Positions 27,901-36,807 of a DNA stretch of 64,000 nucleotides are shown here, in pieces. Origin of the DNA: Lentzea alba. Its GTDB lineage: Bacteria; Actinomycetota; Actinomycetes; Mycobacteriales; Pseudonocardiaceae. The DNA is taken from NCBI RefSeq assembly GCF_011067745.1, contig NZ_JAAMPJ010000009.1, positions 248,001 to 312,000 on the forward strand, in the 5' to 3' direction. The translations under genes were made by a program, and so were the position numbers. The stretch's first letter is position 1; each line of letters opens with the position of its first letter. The notes under the pieces were generated by a model. The model saw only the letters and a program-made list of their open reading frames with translations, did not search any database and had not been told where the DNA came from.

Positions 27901-29070
27901 GATCCGCAGCCCGGCCACCTCCACCTCGCCGGGCGGGAGGTCGTGCATGGTGATCGCAGCCTGGAACAGCGGCGTCACCGACATGTCGCGTTCGGGCTGC
28001 AGGTCGTCCACGAGCCGCGCGAACGGCACGTCCTGGTGGTCGAACGCGTCGAGCACGGTGTTGCGCACGGTGGTGAGCAGGTCTGTGAAGCTCGGCGCGC
28101 CGTCGATCCTGGTGCGCAGCACCAGGTTGTTGATGAGGTAGCCGACGGTGCCCGCGAGGCGCGGGTCGGTGCGCCCGGACACCACGGTGCCCACGGTGAT
28201 GTCGTCCTGGCCGCTGTAGCGGGCCAGCAGCACCTGGAACGCGGTCAGCAGCGCCATGAACGGCGTCGCGCGGCCGGCGATGGCGAGCTCGCGCAACGAC
28301 TTGGCGGTCGCGGCGGGCACGACGATCTCGACCGCCGCACCGTGCCAGCCCCGCACGGCCGGACGCGGGAGGTCGGTCGGCAGCTCCAGCCTGGGCACCC
28401 CGGCGAGCTGGGCGCGCCAGTACCGCAGGTCGCGTTCTACCCGGTCGTCGGAGAGCCGCTTCTGCTGCCACACCGCGAAGTCCGCGTACTGGACCTCCGG
28501 TTCGGGCAGCGGCGAGGGCAGGCCCGCGCTGAAGGCGTGGTACAGGGCGCCCAGTTCGCCGAGCAGCACCTGTTGCGACACCTGGTCGGACGCGACGTGG
28601 TGGAAAGTCGCGACCAGCAGGTGGTCGTCGGCGGCGAGGCGCACCAGGGTGAGCCGGAGCGGGTGGTCGTGCTCCAGGTCGAACGGAAGCCGAGTCTCGT
28701 GGGCGGCGAGCGCCAGGGCGGCGTCCTCGCGTTCCGCCGCGGCCACGTGCGTGAGGTCCGCGACGGCCCACCGGGGCGCGGCGGGCGGGTCGATCACCTG
28801 GATCGGCTGGTCGCCGTGCAGCTCGTACCGGGTGCGCAGGATCTCGTGCCGCGCCACCAGTTCTGTCCACACGCGGCGCAACGCGTCCTCGTTCAGCACA
28901 CCGCGCAACCGCAGCACCAGCGGGACGAGGTACTCGGCGCTGTCGGGCGCGAGCCGGTTGAGGAACCAGAGCTGTCGCTGCCCCTCCGACAACGGCAGGG
29001 GGCCGGTGCGGTCCGCTGTCCACTGTGGATCCCGCTCGGACCGGACGAAGCCGATCTCCTGCATGGTCAT
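21913..29070 (-). CDS. Two-module NRPS, C-A-PCP-C-A-PCP-TE
   Basis: 2385 residues from ATG 29070, overlapping the first NRPS stop (ATGA). C1 has FHHVASDQ near residue 158. A1 spans about 470-990, with [11 protein letters not shown] and pocket residues read by eye as D-V-W-S-V-A-M-V-H-K, nearest the Thr family but not identical. PCP1 has LGGDS near 1030. C2 (about 1090-1520) has CHPILEG in place of HHxxxDG. A2 (about 1545-2000) has pocket residues D-V-W-E-M-T-A-D-D-K, close to the diaminobutyrate-type DIWELTADDK, so L-2,3-diaminopropionate is the likely substrate. PCP2 has VGGDS near 2077. The TE (about 2100-2385) has Ser in GWSSA and His in SGGHED. No epimerase or methylase domain is seen. 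It forms the last two modules and releases the product. Confidence 0.95.
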   Translation of the reverse strand: MTMQEIGFVRSERDPQWTADRTGPLPLSEGQRQLWFLNRLAPDSAEYLVPLVLRLRGVLNEDALRRVWTELVARHEILRTRYELHGDQPIQVIDPPAAPRWAVADLTHVAAAEREDAALALAAHETRLPFDLEHDHPLRLTLVRLAADDHLLVATFHHVASDQVSQQVLLGELGALYHAFSAGLPSPLPEPEVQYADFAVWQQKRLSDDRVERDLRYWRAQLAGVPRLELPTDLPRPAVRGWHGAAVEIVVPAATAKSLRELAIAGRATPFMALLTAFQVLLARYSGQDDITVGTVVSGRTDPRLAGTVGYLINNLVLRTRIDGAPSFTDLLTTVRNTVLDAFDHQDVPFARLVDDLQPERDMSVTPLFQAAITMHDLPPGEVEVAGLRIEHADLAWNVAKVDLGLRLAELPDGSIGAVFEYATDLFTAETITRMADHFVRLLDAIAAAPEASVRSLDLLGEAERELLTSGSGVQVPLPDRCLHEVFAEQVARTPDAPAVAFEGEVLSYAELNARANRLAHHLLELGAGPGKLVGVCLDRDGELVPALLGVTKSGAGYLPLDPAYPADRLGFMLADAEVEVVVTTSRHLPALAAVHSGLVVVVDTDADALAARPDTDPEVVSTPDDLAYVIYTSGSTGRPKGVCVTHANVLRLFTSSDRYFGFDEHDAWSMFHSYSFDVSVWELWGALLHGGKLVVVSFDVSRSPEDFCALLVDNGVTILSQTPSAFRGLVTLAENDPGRLAGLRLRAVVFAGEKLELADLAPWITRFGLAEPALVNMYGITETTVHSTFHRVTETDLAPNAGNPIGYPLDDLRIHLLDQHGELVPIGVPGEIHVGGPGVTRGYLKRPELTAQRFLDDPYAPGAKLYRSGDLARRLPDGSLQFLGRIDHQVKLRGFRIELGEITAALAEHPGVREAVVVLREDSPGDRRLVAYVVPAGEEAPDPGELRAVAGGRLPDYMVPSAFVTIGAIPLTPNGKLDQRALPAPDESAMRARGEIVAPRTVTEARLAAVWRDVLDVETVSVHDGFFDLGGDSIRAVSLVGSLRAEGFAVSVRDVFEHRTVARLADHLEQQTAPAPEEPPVERFALISPEDRALLGPGVTDAYPMSQLQMIMLIEMMASGDTNLYHNVSSFKVKDPNTFDYDALLEAGRLLVARHEILRTSLHPEAFSVPMQVVHAHAEMEIGTRDLRGMDRASAEAAIRQWTLEERERRFDVGRPALLRYFAHVVDDGWWVSITECHPILEGWSYHSLLMQLLGAYFELSAGRPAPVEPPTPAVRYADFVAAEQKSVASVEDRGYWRDVVTRFPAFELPSAWRGEEPAERYRLDLSCRDIMDSLRDIARRADVSVKAVLHSAYLKVMSTLTDSEEFFTGLVCDTRPEVLGADRVAGMYLNTLPFSYDRSAKTWRDLVKQTFAKHVELWPHRRFPLPEIHREAGATGRLIDTFFIYLDFHVVDADLVEPDTVMDDSPNEFALTIANMRDVLLLHTNTSVLSKANGERLMAMFRAVLEAMIADLDGDAQATYLPPGERALVLAQWNRTERELSARGVVERVRDFAERTPEKIAVVDRDEWVTYRTLAGRASVVSARLAGLPRGSVVPVLADSGVGFVSAVLGVIGAGCAYIPLDTAAPVPRTAKLLADSGARVVLAAPQHVEHARAAVAGLPVDVLVMVPAGHTRAEWSTPIGDENDLAYVIYTSGSTGMPKGAMVHRRGMANHLLAKVEDLALTADDIVVQNAPLTFDVSVWQMLAPLVVGGTVHVVDRSAAADPAALFGAVTFEAATVLEVVPSLLRAALDDWEAGAPLPDLTSLRWLMVTGEALPPELCTRWFALFPHVPMVNAYGPTECSDDVTHAFLDAATPIEGPIVPIGKAIRNTKLYVLDPNRMPVPVGIPGELHVAGAGVGRGYLNDPERTAQAFVEDPFGGGLMYRTGDRVRYRTDGQLEFIGRRDNQVKIRGQRVELGEVESALRACPGVTDAAAKVHAGSLVGYFAGPADPAEIRRLLTAALPEHLVPSALVELPVLPLTANGKVDRKALPAPDRSALGAGEIVAPRTPAEARLVEVWRTVLGVDEIGVEDDFFAVGGDSIRTLTLVSAMRANGFRLTVRDVFAHRTIAGLAAQDGASDEEKALVWLRPGEGKPAVYCVHPQGGSAHWFVPLADAVGDDCAVAAFEAPVSLGERTIDLRELAGRYIGEMADGPRILLGWSSAATLAWEMAAQLAAAGTPAAAVVLVDPTGDPAGLSGVVTTDPVVERLVELMTNGAAVTDDEVAVLLGLARLSGAESDRETVRLQLNRMRMLTKAMYSYHYPVIETPVLLLATDDCAERGHGVLRGRLYPEYVQHWTELAVGGLDVRRVSGGHEDVLAAARVPELAAVLREVIGQLSTEDSGR

Positions 29071-32000
29071 GGCAGTTGCCTTTCGTCGGCCCTGGTCTCG
29101 TCTTCCAGCACGGCGGCCAGCTCGGCCACTGTCGGTTTGTCGAACAACGTGCGGACGCCGATGTCGGCGTCGAACTCCTGCCGGAGCAGGGCCGTCAGCT
29201 TCGCGGCGCTGAGCGAGTGCCCGCCGAGCGCGAAGAAGTCGTCGTGCAGACCGGTTTCGGCGCCCAGCACCGCGGTCCAGATCTCGGCCACCCGCCGTTG
29301 CACGGCCGTCCAGTCCGCCCGGTCGCCGGGCTCGCCGGCGGAACCGGACTCCGGCACCGGCAGCGCCTTGCGGTCGACCTTGCCGTTGGCGGTCAACGGC
29401 AGTTCCTCCAGCCAGACGAGCAGGTCCGGCACCTGGTGCGCCGGCAGGCGTTCGGCGAGGAACTCCCGCACCTCACCGGAACCTTCGCCCACGCAGTAGG
29501 CGACGAGCCGCTGCCCACGTCCGCCGTTGTCGTCCAGCACGAGCACCACTTCGCGCACGGCCGGATGCCGCAGCAGCGCGGCTTCGACCTCCCCCAGCTC
29601 GACCCGGTAACCGCGGATCTTGACCTGGTTGTCGGCCCGGCCGCGGAACTCCACGTCCCCGGTGGCGGTCAGCCGGCCGAGGTCGCCGGTGCGGTAGAGC
29701 CGCGAGCCCGGCGGTCCGAACGGATCGGGCACGAACCGGTCCGCGGTGAGTTCGGCGTTGCCGTGATAGCCCCGCGCCACCCCGGTTCCGCCGACGCAGA
29801 TCTCGCCGAGCACACCGCGCGGCACCGGCTGCAGGAACTCGTCGAGCACGTACATCGTGGTGCCGGGGATCGCACGGCCGATGGACAGGTGCTCGCCTTC
29901 CCACGGCTGGTCCGCGTCGAACGCCGAGTTGCCGACGGTGATCTCGGTCGGGCCGTACTCGCCCATGAACCTGGTGTCCGGCTGACCGGTCACCTCACGC
30001 CAGCGGTCGCGCATCGTGGCCGGCACCCAGTCGCCGGCGGCGCTCACCACCGCGGCGAGCGGCACCGGCGGACGGTCCGCCAGCTGTCCGATGATCAGTT
30101 CCAGCTGCGCGGGCGCGAGCTTGATGAACGAGAAGGGCCCGGCGTCGGCAAGTGCGGCCCCGAGCTTGGCCAGGTCGAGGTCCTGCGCGAACACGTGCAC
30201 GGGCTGCCCGGTGAGCAGCGGGGTGTACAGGTTCGGCACGCCGAGGTCGAAGGCGATGGAGGACACCACGGGCGCGCCTCCGGTGCCGTGCGCGGCGTAG
30301 GTGTCGACCGTCCACATCAGATAGTTGGCGAGGCCGCGGTGCGAGACCGCGACGCCCTTCGGCCGTCCGGTGGACCCGGAGGTGTAGATGACGTAGGCGA
30401 GCCGGTCGAGGTCGTCGGCGACCTCCGGCGCGGCCGCGGACTCGGCGGCGATCTCGCGGCGGTCGACGTCGAGCAGCACGCGGTCACCGGTGAACCCGTC
30501 GGCGAGCTTCACCAGGCGGGAGTCGCTGATCAACGCCTCGGCGCGGGAGTCGGCGAGCACGACCCGGACCCGTTCGGCCGGGAACGTGGGATCCATCGGC
30601 ACGTAGGCCGCCCCCGCCTTCCAGATGCCCAGCAGGCACGGCAGGAGGTCGGTGTCGCGGTCGAGCAGCACGCCGACCACGGACTCCACCCCGACACCAC
30701 GGGCGCGCAGCACGTTCGCGATCCGGTTCGCCCGCGCGTCCAGCTCGGCGAACGTGAGCGTGCCACCGGGACCGGTCACGGCCGTCGCGTCCGGCCAGTC
30801 GGCCGTCCGTGCGGTGATCATGGCGTGCGTGGGCGCGAGCGGACCGGTGGCCGCGATGTCGTTGGGGCGGCGCACCACGAGGTCGTACTCGGCCGCACCG
30901 ATCATCGGCAACAGCCCGACCGGCGTCTCCGGTGCGGTCACGAGTGCCGTGACGAGCCGGGTGTAGTTCTCCGCGAGCCCGCGGATCGTCGCCTCGTCGA
31001 ACAACGCCGTGGCGTACTCGAGAACGCCCTGCAGGCTGCCGTCGGCGTGCCGGCGCATGATCAGCGTCAGGTCGGTCTTCGCCGTCCGCCAGATCTCGCC
31101 CATCGCCGCGTCGTCGGCCGCGGTCGTGGCCGCCAGGTCGCCCTCGTGCAGGTCGAAGATGACCTGGAACAACGGGGTCCTGGACAGGTCGCGGTCCGGC
31201 TGGACCTCCTCCAGCACCCGCTCGAACGGGATGTCCGAGTGGGCGAACGCCGCGGTGCTGACCTCACGGGTCCGCGCCAGGGCGTCGGCGAAGGTGTGGT
31301 GCGGCCGGATCCTGTTGCGCAGCACCAGGGAGTTGAGGAAGAAACCGACGGTCGCCCTGGTCTCCTCACCGGTCCGGCCCGCGACCGGGGTGCCGACCGC
31401 GAAGTCCCAGCCGCGCTGGTAGCGGCCGAGCAGCACGTCGAACACGGTCAGCAGCGTCATGAACGCCGTGGCCCCGTGCCGGCGTCCGGCGTCGAGCAAC
31501 GGACCGGCGACCTCGGGTGGCAGCACGAAGTCCAGCGCCGCGCCGTCCGATCGGCGTTCGGCCGCGCGCGGCCGGTCGGCCGGCAGCTCCAGCGGCGGCA
31601 GACCGGCGAGCTCGTCCCGCCAGTGCGCCAGCTGGGCCGACGCCACGTCACCGGTGAGCGCGGCGCGTTGCCGTGCGGCGTGATCGGCGTACTGGACCGC
31701 CACCGCGGGGAGTTTCTCCCCAGCGCACAACCTCGCGAACTCGTCGGACAGCACGGCGACGGAATGGCCGTCGACCGCGATGTGGTGGACGGTCAGCAAC
31801 AACCGGGCGTCTTCGCGTTCCGGCCGGATCAGCAACGCGCGCAGCACCGGGCCGTGTTCGAGATCGAAGCCCCGCGCCAGTTCCGCGCGGAACTCCTCGA
31901 CGTCCTCGTGCGCGGGACCGTCGGTGGTCCTCAGCTCGACGGGTGCCGGTGGATCGACGACCTGGCGGGGTTCGCCGTGCCGGGCGGGATCGTTCTGGGC

Positions 32001-33923
32001 GGGATAACGGGTCCGCAGCACCTCGTGCCGGGCGACGAGCTCGTCGAGTGCCCGGCGGATCGTGGCGGTGCTCGCCGCGGGCGGCACTCGCAGGAACACC
32101 GGGACGACGTACTCCTTCGTCCCCGGCGTCAGCTTGTCCAGCACCCACAACCGCTGCTGGCCGAACGACAACAGCGATCGGTCGGCCGGTTCCGGCACGG
32201 CCGGGGCGTCCTCGTCCGCGTCCGACAACAGCAAAGCCTGTGCCCGCACGGTGGTCGCGGCGAACAGCCGCCGGACCTCGATCTGCCGCCCGGACGCGGC
32301 GCGCAGACCCTCGGCGAGCCTGGTGATGAGCAACGAGTGACCGCCGAGCTGGAAGAAGTCGTCGGTGGCGCCGACGCCGTCCACGCCGAGCAGTTCCCGC
32401 CACAGACCCGCCACCAGCCGTTCGGCGTCGGTTTCGAGCGGCACGTCCCCCGCGGCCGTCGTGTGGGGCGCGAGGTCGATGCCCCGCAAGGCACTCCGGT
32501 CGATCTTGGCGCCGACCGTCAGCGGCATGGCGGCGAGCGGCACGAAAACGGTGGGGATGAAGTAGTCCGGCAGCCGGTCGCGCAGATACGCGCGCAGCTC
32601 GGCGGGACCGGGCACGTCCTTTCCGGCGACTGCCGCGACGTAGGCGACGAGTCGTTTCTCGCCGTCGATCTCGATCGCGAGCACCGCGCAGGACGCCACG
32701 TCGGGATGACCGAGCACCGCCGACTCGACCTCGGCGGGTTCGACGCGGACGCCGCTGATCTTGACCTGGCCGTCCATCCGGCCCAGCCACTCCAGCCGGC
32801 CGTCCTCCCGCCAGCGAACCCGGTCACCGGTGCGGTACACGCGCGATCCCGGTGGTCCCAACGGATCGGGCAGGAACCGGTCGGCTGTGAGATCCGGGCG
32901 TCCGATGTACCCGCGCCCGACCTGCACACCGCCGACCCACAGCTCACCGGGCACGCCGACGGGAAGCAGCTCGCCGCGGTCGTCGACGACGATCAGCCGA
33001 CAGCCTTCGATCGGGCGGCCGATCGGCACCGGTCCCTCGGTCTGCGCCCGGTCGCAGAGGTGCTCGGACTGTTCGACCGCGCACTCGGACGGGCCGCAGG
33101 TGTTCCAGATCTCGACGTCCGGCAGCCGGTCCCACACCTGGTGGCAGAGCTCGGCGTGCAGCAGTTCCCCGCCCGTGGTCAGGAAACGCAGGCTCGTGCA
33201 CTCGCCGAGCAACGGGTCGGCGACGAGCATCCGCAACACCGACGGCACGAGCTGCAACACCGTGGCTTGGTGCCGGACGACGGCGGCGAGCATCGTGGCC
33301 GAGTCGCGTTCGGCGCCGTCCGGGGCCATGACGACCACACCGCCGGAGATCGGCGGGGAAAACAGTTCCGTGACCGAGGCGTCGAAGCTCAGCGCCGACT
33401 TCTGCAGCCAGCGGTCGGCCGGCCCGAGGTCACGGCCCTCGACCGTCGTCACGATGCGGTTCGCCACGTTTCCGTGCGTCACCACGGCGGCCTTGGGACG
33501 TCCGGTCGAGCCGGACGTGTAGGTGACGTACGCGGCGTCGTCGTCGGTGACGGCGACCGCGGCCACGGGCTCCCTGCCGTGGGCGAGCGCGCCGACGCTC
33601 TGCTCGGTGAGCACGAACCGGCAACCGGTGTCGGCGATGATGCCCTCGATGCGCTCGGCCGGGTGGTTGGGGTCGAGCGGCACGTAGGCCCCGCCCGCCT
33701 TCCAGATGCCCCACACGGCAACGGCGAGCGCGGTGCACCGGCGCATCCGCACGCCGACCATGGCGCCCAGGCCGTGCCCGGCCTCGATCAGTGCGGCGGC
33801 CAGCCGGCCGGACTCGCGGTCGAGCTCGGCGTAGGTCAGCTCGCCCTCGTCGTCGACGACGGCCACCGCGTCCGGCGTCCGTTCGACCTGGCGCGCGAAG
33901 AGTTCCGGCAGCAGCGCGGTCAC
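29067..33923 (-). CDS. Two-module NRPS, A-PCP-C-A-PCP
   Basis: 1618 residues from GTG 33923, overlapping the MbtH stop. A1 covers residues 5-500 ([11 protein letters not shown] at 135-145; pocket D-A-T-Q-L-T-T-V-E-K, unusual A5 NTCGPSE), and I cannot assign its substrate. PCP1 has LGGHSL near 530. The C domain has a canonical HHIAVDG near 714. A2 covers about 1030-1530 (pocket read as D-L-P-K-S-A-E-V-G-K, similar to the Asn code DLTKLGEVGK). PCP2 has LGGHSL near 1565. It starts with an A domain and has no own starter C domain, which the free C protein at 34135-35544 can supply. It should load residues 1 and 2 and pass them to the downstream NRPS. Confidence 0.95.
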   Translation of the reverse strand: MTALLPELFARQVERTPDAVAVVDDEGELTYAELDRESGRLAAALIEAGHGLGAMVGVRMRRCTALAVAVWGIWKAGGAYVPLDPNHPAERIEGIIADTGCRFVLTEQSVGALAHGREPVAAVAVTDDDAAYVTYTSGSTGRPKAAVVTHGNVANRIVTTVEGRDLGPADRWLQKSALSFDASVTELFSPPISGGVVVMAPDGAERDSATMLAAVVRHQATVLQLVPSVLRMLVADPLLGECTSLRFLTTGGELLHAELCHQVWDRLPDVEIWNTCGPSECAVEQSEHLCDRAQTEGPVPIGRPIEGCRLIVVDDRGELLPVGVPGELWVGGVQVGRGYIGRPDLTADRFLPDPLGPPGSRVYRTGDRVRWREDGRLEWLGRMDGQVKISGVRVEPAEVESAVLGHPDVASCAVLAIEIDGEKRLVAYVAAVAGKDVPGPAELRAYLRDRLPDYFIPTVFVPLAAMPLTVGAKIDRSALRGIDLAPHTTAAGDVPLETDAERLVAGLWRELLGVDGVGATDDFFQLGGHSLLITRLAEGLRAASGRQIEVRRLFAATTVRAQALLLSDADEDAPAVPEPADRSLLSFGQQRLWVLDKLTPGTKEYVVPVFLRVPPAASTATIRRALDELVARHEVLRTRYPAQNDPARHGEPRQVVDPPAPVELRTTDGPAHEDVEEFRAELARGFDLEHGPVLRALLIRPEREDARLLLTVHHIAVDGHSVAVLSDEFARLCAGEKLPAVAVQYADHAARQRAALTGDVASAQLAHWRDELAGLPPLELPADRPRAAERRSDGAALDFVLPPEVAGPLLDAGRRHGATAFMTLLTVFDVLLGRYQRGWDFAVGTPVAGRTGEETRATVGFFLNSLVLRNRIRPHHTFADALARTREVSTAAFAHSDIPFERVLEEVQPDRDLSRTPLFQVIFDLHEGDLAATTAADDAAMGEIWRTAKTDLTLIMRRHADGSLQGVLEYATALFDEATIRGLAENYTRLVTALVTAPETPVGLLPMIGAAEYDLVVRRPNDIAATGPLAPTHAMITARTADWPDATAVTGPGGTLTFAELDARANRIANVLRARGVGVESVVGVLLDRDTDLLPCLLGIWKAGAAYVPMDPTFPAERVRVVLADSRAEALISDSRLVKLADGFTGDRVLLDVDRREIAAESAAAPEVADDLDRLAYVIYTSGSTGRPKGVAVSHRGLANYLMWTVDTYAAHGTGGAPVVSSIAFDLGVPNLYTPLLTGQPVHVFAQDLDLAKLGAALADAGPFSFIKLAPAQLELIIGQLADRPPVPLAAVVSAAGDWVPATMRDRWREVTGQPDTRFMGEYGPTEITVGNSAFDADQPWEGEHLSIGRAIPGTTMYVLDEFLQPVPRGVLGEICVGGTGVARGYHGNAELTADRFVPDPFGPPGSRLYRTGDLGRLTATGDVEFRGRADNQVKIRGYRVELGEVEAALLRHPAVREVVLVLDDNGGRGQRLVAYCVGEGSGEVREFLAERLPAHQVPDLLVWLEELPLTANGKVDRKALPVPESGSAGEPGDRADWTAVQRRVAEIWTAVLGAETGLHDDFFALGGHSLSAAKLTALLRQEFDADIGVRTLFDKPTVAELAAVLEDETRADERQLP

Positions 33924-34135
33924 GCCGGCTCCCCGGCCAGTCGCCTGCGCACGCTCAACGGCGTGATGTCGTGCCACACCTGGCCGATGTGCTCCAGGCA
34001 CTCCTCGCGGGTGCCCTCCACGCCCTCGGCCCGCCAGCCGTCCGGCAGTTCCCGGTCGAGCCACCAGACCGAGTACTGCTCCTCGTCGTTGACGACCACC
34101 CGATGGGTGAGACCGCTCTCACGTTGCGCTGTCAT
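33920..34135 (-). CDS. MbtH-family NRPS accessory protein
   Basis: 71 residues from ATG 34135, one base overlapping the free C-domain stop (TGATG) and 4 bp overlapping the NRPS start. It has the family signature NDEEQYSVWWLDRELPDGW and WHDITPLSVRRRL. The usual SLWP and WTDxRP are SVWW and WHDITP here, moderate variants. MbtH proteins bind adenylation domains and are often needed for their folding or activity; it probably serves one or more of the four A domains encoded just downstream. Confidence 0.97.
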   Translation of the reverse strand: MTAQRESGLTHRVVVNDEEQYSVWWLDRELPDGWRAEGVEGTREECLEHIGQVWHDITPLSVRRRLAGEPA

Positions 34136-35544
34136 CAGCTCGCTCCTTCGGCGAGGTGGGACCGGCCGGTGGCGAAGGCCAGCAGCCGCTCACGTTCTGT
34201 CTGATCGACCAGCCCGACCGCGGACACCCTCCGGCCGGGGTTGTCCGCGGCGGCGCGCAGGAGCCGCACGAAGTGCTCCCCCAGCCGCCGGATGGTGCCG
34301 GGCAGGAACAGGTCCGCGTCGTACTTGACCGCGCAGTGCACCGAGGTCCTGCTCCTGATCACCTCGAGGGTCAGGTCGGACTGACCCGCCTGCTGCGGCA
34401 TGTCCAGTGCGGTGAGGGAAAGACCGGCGTGGTCCACCGCGGAACCGTTCGACCGGGTCGCCAGTGCCACCAGCGGATCGGCCGGGTTGACCGTGATCAT
34501 GCTGACCGCGGCCTGCGCCAGCGCGGCACCGGAGCGGCTCGACAGGCCGAGCGCGCGGTGCAGCATCGAGAACGGGAAGTCCGTGTGCGGCGCGCCTTCC
34601 GTCAGCTGCCGGTGCACCCCGGTGACGAGGTCCGCGAAGGTGGTGAACTCGTCGCACCGGGCGCGCAGCACCACGCGGTTCGCGTAGTAACCGGCAACTC
34701 CCTTGTGGGACAAGGACATCCCCGACGCGGTGTCGCAGCCGACCAGGAGGTCGTCCTGACCGGTGTAGCGCTGCACCAGTGCCTGGAACACACCGATGAG
34801 GTGCCGCACCGGCGTCACCCGCATCACACGGGCGGCGGGCTGGAGACCCGCCACGACGTCGGCGGGGAGCTGGAACGTGTGCACCGCACCGCGGTAGCGG
34901 CGCTCGGCCGGGCGTGGCCGGTCGAGCGGGAGTGCCAGCTCGGTGGGAGCACCCGCCAGCGCGGAGCGCCAGTAAGCAGCCATCTCCTCGCCTCGCGGCG
35001 AGTCGAGCAACCGCCGTTCCGCGGTGACGAAGTCGTCGTAGGTGTGCCGCAACGGCCGCCAGTCCGGGTCGGTGCCGGCCAGCACCGCTTGGTAGGCCTC
35101 GAAAAGCTCACGCACGACCAGGGAGAGCGACGCGAAGTCGGTGGCGATGTGGTGCGTGACGAGCACCAGTGCCGCGTCCTCGGGCCCCACCGGGATGAGC
35201 ACCAGCCGGGCCGCACCACCGGTCTCCAGCTCGAACGGCCTGGCGATCTCGTCGTGCACGAGCTCCCGCAGCCGCTCGTCGCCGGCGCCTGACCCGTCCC
35301 TGATCTCCAGCGCCGTCAGCGGCTCGGCGCACACGATTCGCCGCGGCACTCCCCCGCGTTCGACGAACCGCGAGCGCAACAGGTCCTGGCGTGCTGCCAC
35401 CAGACCGAAGGCCCGGCGCAACGCGGCGACGTCGAACGGGCCGCGCACCCTCATCGCCCACGCGACGTTGTAGGCCGCGGAGCGCGGAGCCATGCGGTAC
35501 AGGAGCCACAACGCTTCCTGCCCCACGGACAACATGCGTTCCAT
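34135..35544 (-). CDS. Free-standing condensation domain (lipo-initiation candidate)
   Basis: 469 residues from ATG 35544, with GGAG about 12 nt upstream; a GTG at 35598 would add 18 residues. It is a single complete condensation domain with the active motif LVTHHIATDFAS near residue 135 and later SHKGVAGYYANRVVLRA. There is no A or PCP domain. It is the first gene of the minus-strand operon, and the next NRPS lacks an N-terminal C domain, so it most likely joins the ACP-bound polyketide acyl chain to the first amino acid. Its promoter carries one arm of the operator pair at 35615-35715. Confidence 0.92.
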   Translation of the reverse strand: MERMLSVGQEALWLLYRMAPRSAAYNVAWAMRVRGPFDVAALRRAFGLVAARQDLLRSRFVERGGVPRRIVCAEPLTALEIRDGSGAGDERLRELVHDEIARPFELETGGAARLVLIPVGPEDAALVLVTHHIATDFASLSLVVRELFEAYQAVLAGTDPDWRPLRHTYDDFVTAERRLLDSPRGEEMAAYWRSALAGAPTELALPLDRPRPAERRYRGAVHTFQLPADVVAGLQPAARVMRVTPVRHLIGVFQALVQRYTGQDDLLVGCDTASGMSLSHKGVAGYYANRVVLRARCDEFTTFADLVTGVHRQLTEGAPHTDFPFSMLHRALGLSSRSGAALAQAAVSMITVNPADPLVALATRSNGSAVDHAGLSLTALDMPQQAGQSDLTLEVIRSRTSVHCAVKYDADLFLPGTIRRLGEHFVRLLRAAADNPGRRVSAVGLVDQTERERLLAFATGRSHLAEGAS

Positions 35545-35614
35545 AGCGATCCGATCTCCCAGCCGGCCTGCCGACAACCTGCGAGCAGGGAGAACCATCG
35601 CCGCGCGCCATCGA

Positions 35615-35715
35615 GGTCACATCACCCATGTGGCTACGAGGATCCGCAATTCCCCGAGCTCTGGTCCTTTTCGGATCGAGCGGTTGCGCGGTGTGTCCAC
35701 ATGGGTGATGTGACC
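35615..35715. promoter_or_regulatory. Divergent promoter with a perfect 19-bp inverted operator pair
   Basis: GGTCACATCACCCATGTGG (35615-35633) and its exact reverse complement CCACATGGGTGATGTGACC (35697-35715) face each other across 63 bp. They lie between the NRPS operon (minus) and the oxygenase/CHC operon (plus). The right copy ends 54 bp before the oxygenase ATG; the left copy begins 70 bp from the C-domain ATG. A related pair sits at 48465-48546. This is probably the binding site of a cluster regulator controlling both operons. Confidence 0.8.
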
Positions 35716-35769
35716 GCACCGGGCGCCTCACCAGGCTGATCCCAACCCCGGCGAGGAAGGAGCTGCTCC

Positions 35770-36777
35770 ATGACGACGCGGCTCGGCAACAACGACCCGG
35801 CGCTCGACGAAGGCCCGGATCCCGCAGCGGTGTTCGTGCTCGACGAGTCGGACGGACTACTGCTCGGTGACCTGGTCACCGAGCTGACCGCCGATCCGGA
35901 CGCCCGCATCGACGCGGACGGCTGGGCCGACACCGCCCGCACGCTGTCCAACCAGCTGCCCGTACGGCTGCGCCAGGCCGTCCGGCGGTTCCGCCGCGAC
36001 CCCGGTGTGGACGGCGTGCTGCTGATCCGCGGCCTGCCCGTCGCTGCGGAGACCCTGCCCGAGACGCCGAGGGATTCCGGCTCGGTGGAACGCCGTGCCA
36101 CGACGTCCGCGGCGGCGCTCATGCTGGTCAGCGCGCAGTTCGGCGAGATGGGCGCGTTCCGGCAGGAGAAGAGCGGCGCGCTGGTGCAGAACATCGTGCC
36201 GATCGCGGGCAACGAGTCCTTCCAGGGCAACGAGGGCTCCGCGAACCTGAAGATGCACATCGAGGACGGCTTCCACCAGCACCGGCCGGACTACGTCGGC
36301 CTGCTCTGCCTGCGCAACGACCACGACAACGTGGCAGGGCTGCGCACCGCGAGCATCCGCCGCGCGCTACCGCTGCTGCCGGAGAAGACCCTTGCGATCC
36401 TGCGCGAACCCCGCTTCGTCACGCACGCGCCGGCGTCGTTCGGCGCCGGGCTTCCGCCCGCCTCTCCCCGTCCGCTGCTCGAAGGCGATCCAGCGGACCC
36501 CGACATCCAGGTCGACTTCGCCTGCACCGAACCGCAGGGCGCCGAAGCCGAGGCGGCGATGGCCGAGCTGTCCCGCGCGCTCGACGAGGTCGCCCTCACG
36601 TTCGTGCTGGAGCCCGGTGATCTGGCCGTGCTCGACAACCGCCTGGCGCTGCACGGCCGCACATCCTTCCGCCCCCGCTACGACGGCGCGGACCGATGGC
36701 TGCAGCGCTCTTTCATGCACCTCGACGCGCGCCGCACCCGGCCGGTCCGCGAAGCCGACGGCAACGTCCTGGCCTGA
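35770..36777 (+). CDS. Fe(II)/2-oxoglutarate oxygenase, AsnO/VioC-type amino acid beta-hydroxylase
   Basis: 335 residues from ATG 35770 with AAGGAG upstream. It belongs to the clavaminate-synthase-like family: proximal metal ligands in MHIEDGFH (His-x-Glu), then HRPDYVGLLCLRNDHDNVAGLR, and distal His plus 2OG-binding Arg in ALHGRTSFRPRYDG...RWLQR. Known relatives AsnO and VioC hydroxylate free Asn or Arg at C3. An Asn-like adenylation pocket in the first NRPS makes beta-hydroxy-Asn a reasonable guess; Arg or another residue is possible. A paralogue at 48604-49596 shares gene context and promoter motif. It is first in the plus-strand operon with the CHC genes. Confidence 0.9.
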   Translation: MTTRLGNNDPALDEGPDPAAVFVLDESDGLLLGDLVTELTADPDARIDADGWADTARTLSNQLPVRLRQAVRRFRRDPGVDGVLLIRGLPVAAETLPETPRDSGSVERRATTSAAALMLVSAQFGEMGAFRQEKSGALVQNIVPIAGNESFQGNEGSANLKMHIEDGFHQHRPDYVGLLCLRNDHDNVAGLRTASIRRALPLLPEKTLAILREPRFVTHAPASFGAGLPPASPRPLLEGDPADPDIQVDFACTEPQGAEAEAAMAELSRALDEVALTFVLEPGDLAVLDNRLALHGRTSFRPRYDGADRWLQRSFMHLDARRTRPVREADGNVLA

Positions 36778-36807
36778 CCGGCCTTCGACCACCAAACGGA
36801 AGTCATC

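Noticed and set aside
29025-34328. Long plus-strand open frame opposite the first NRPS
   Set aside because: Same reason: the minus strand encodes clear A, PCP and C domains in this interval.
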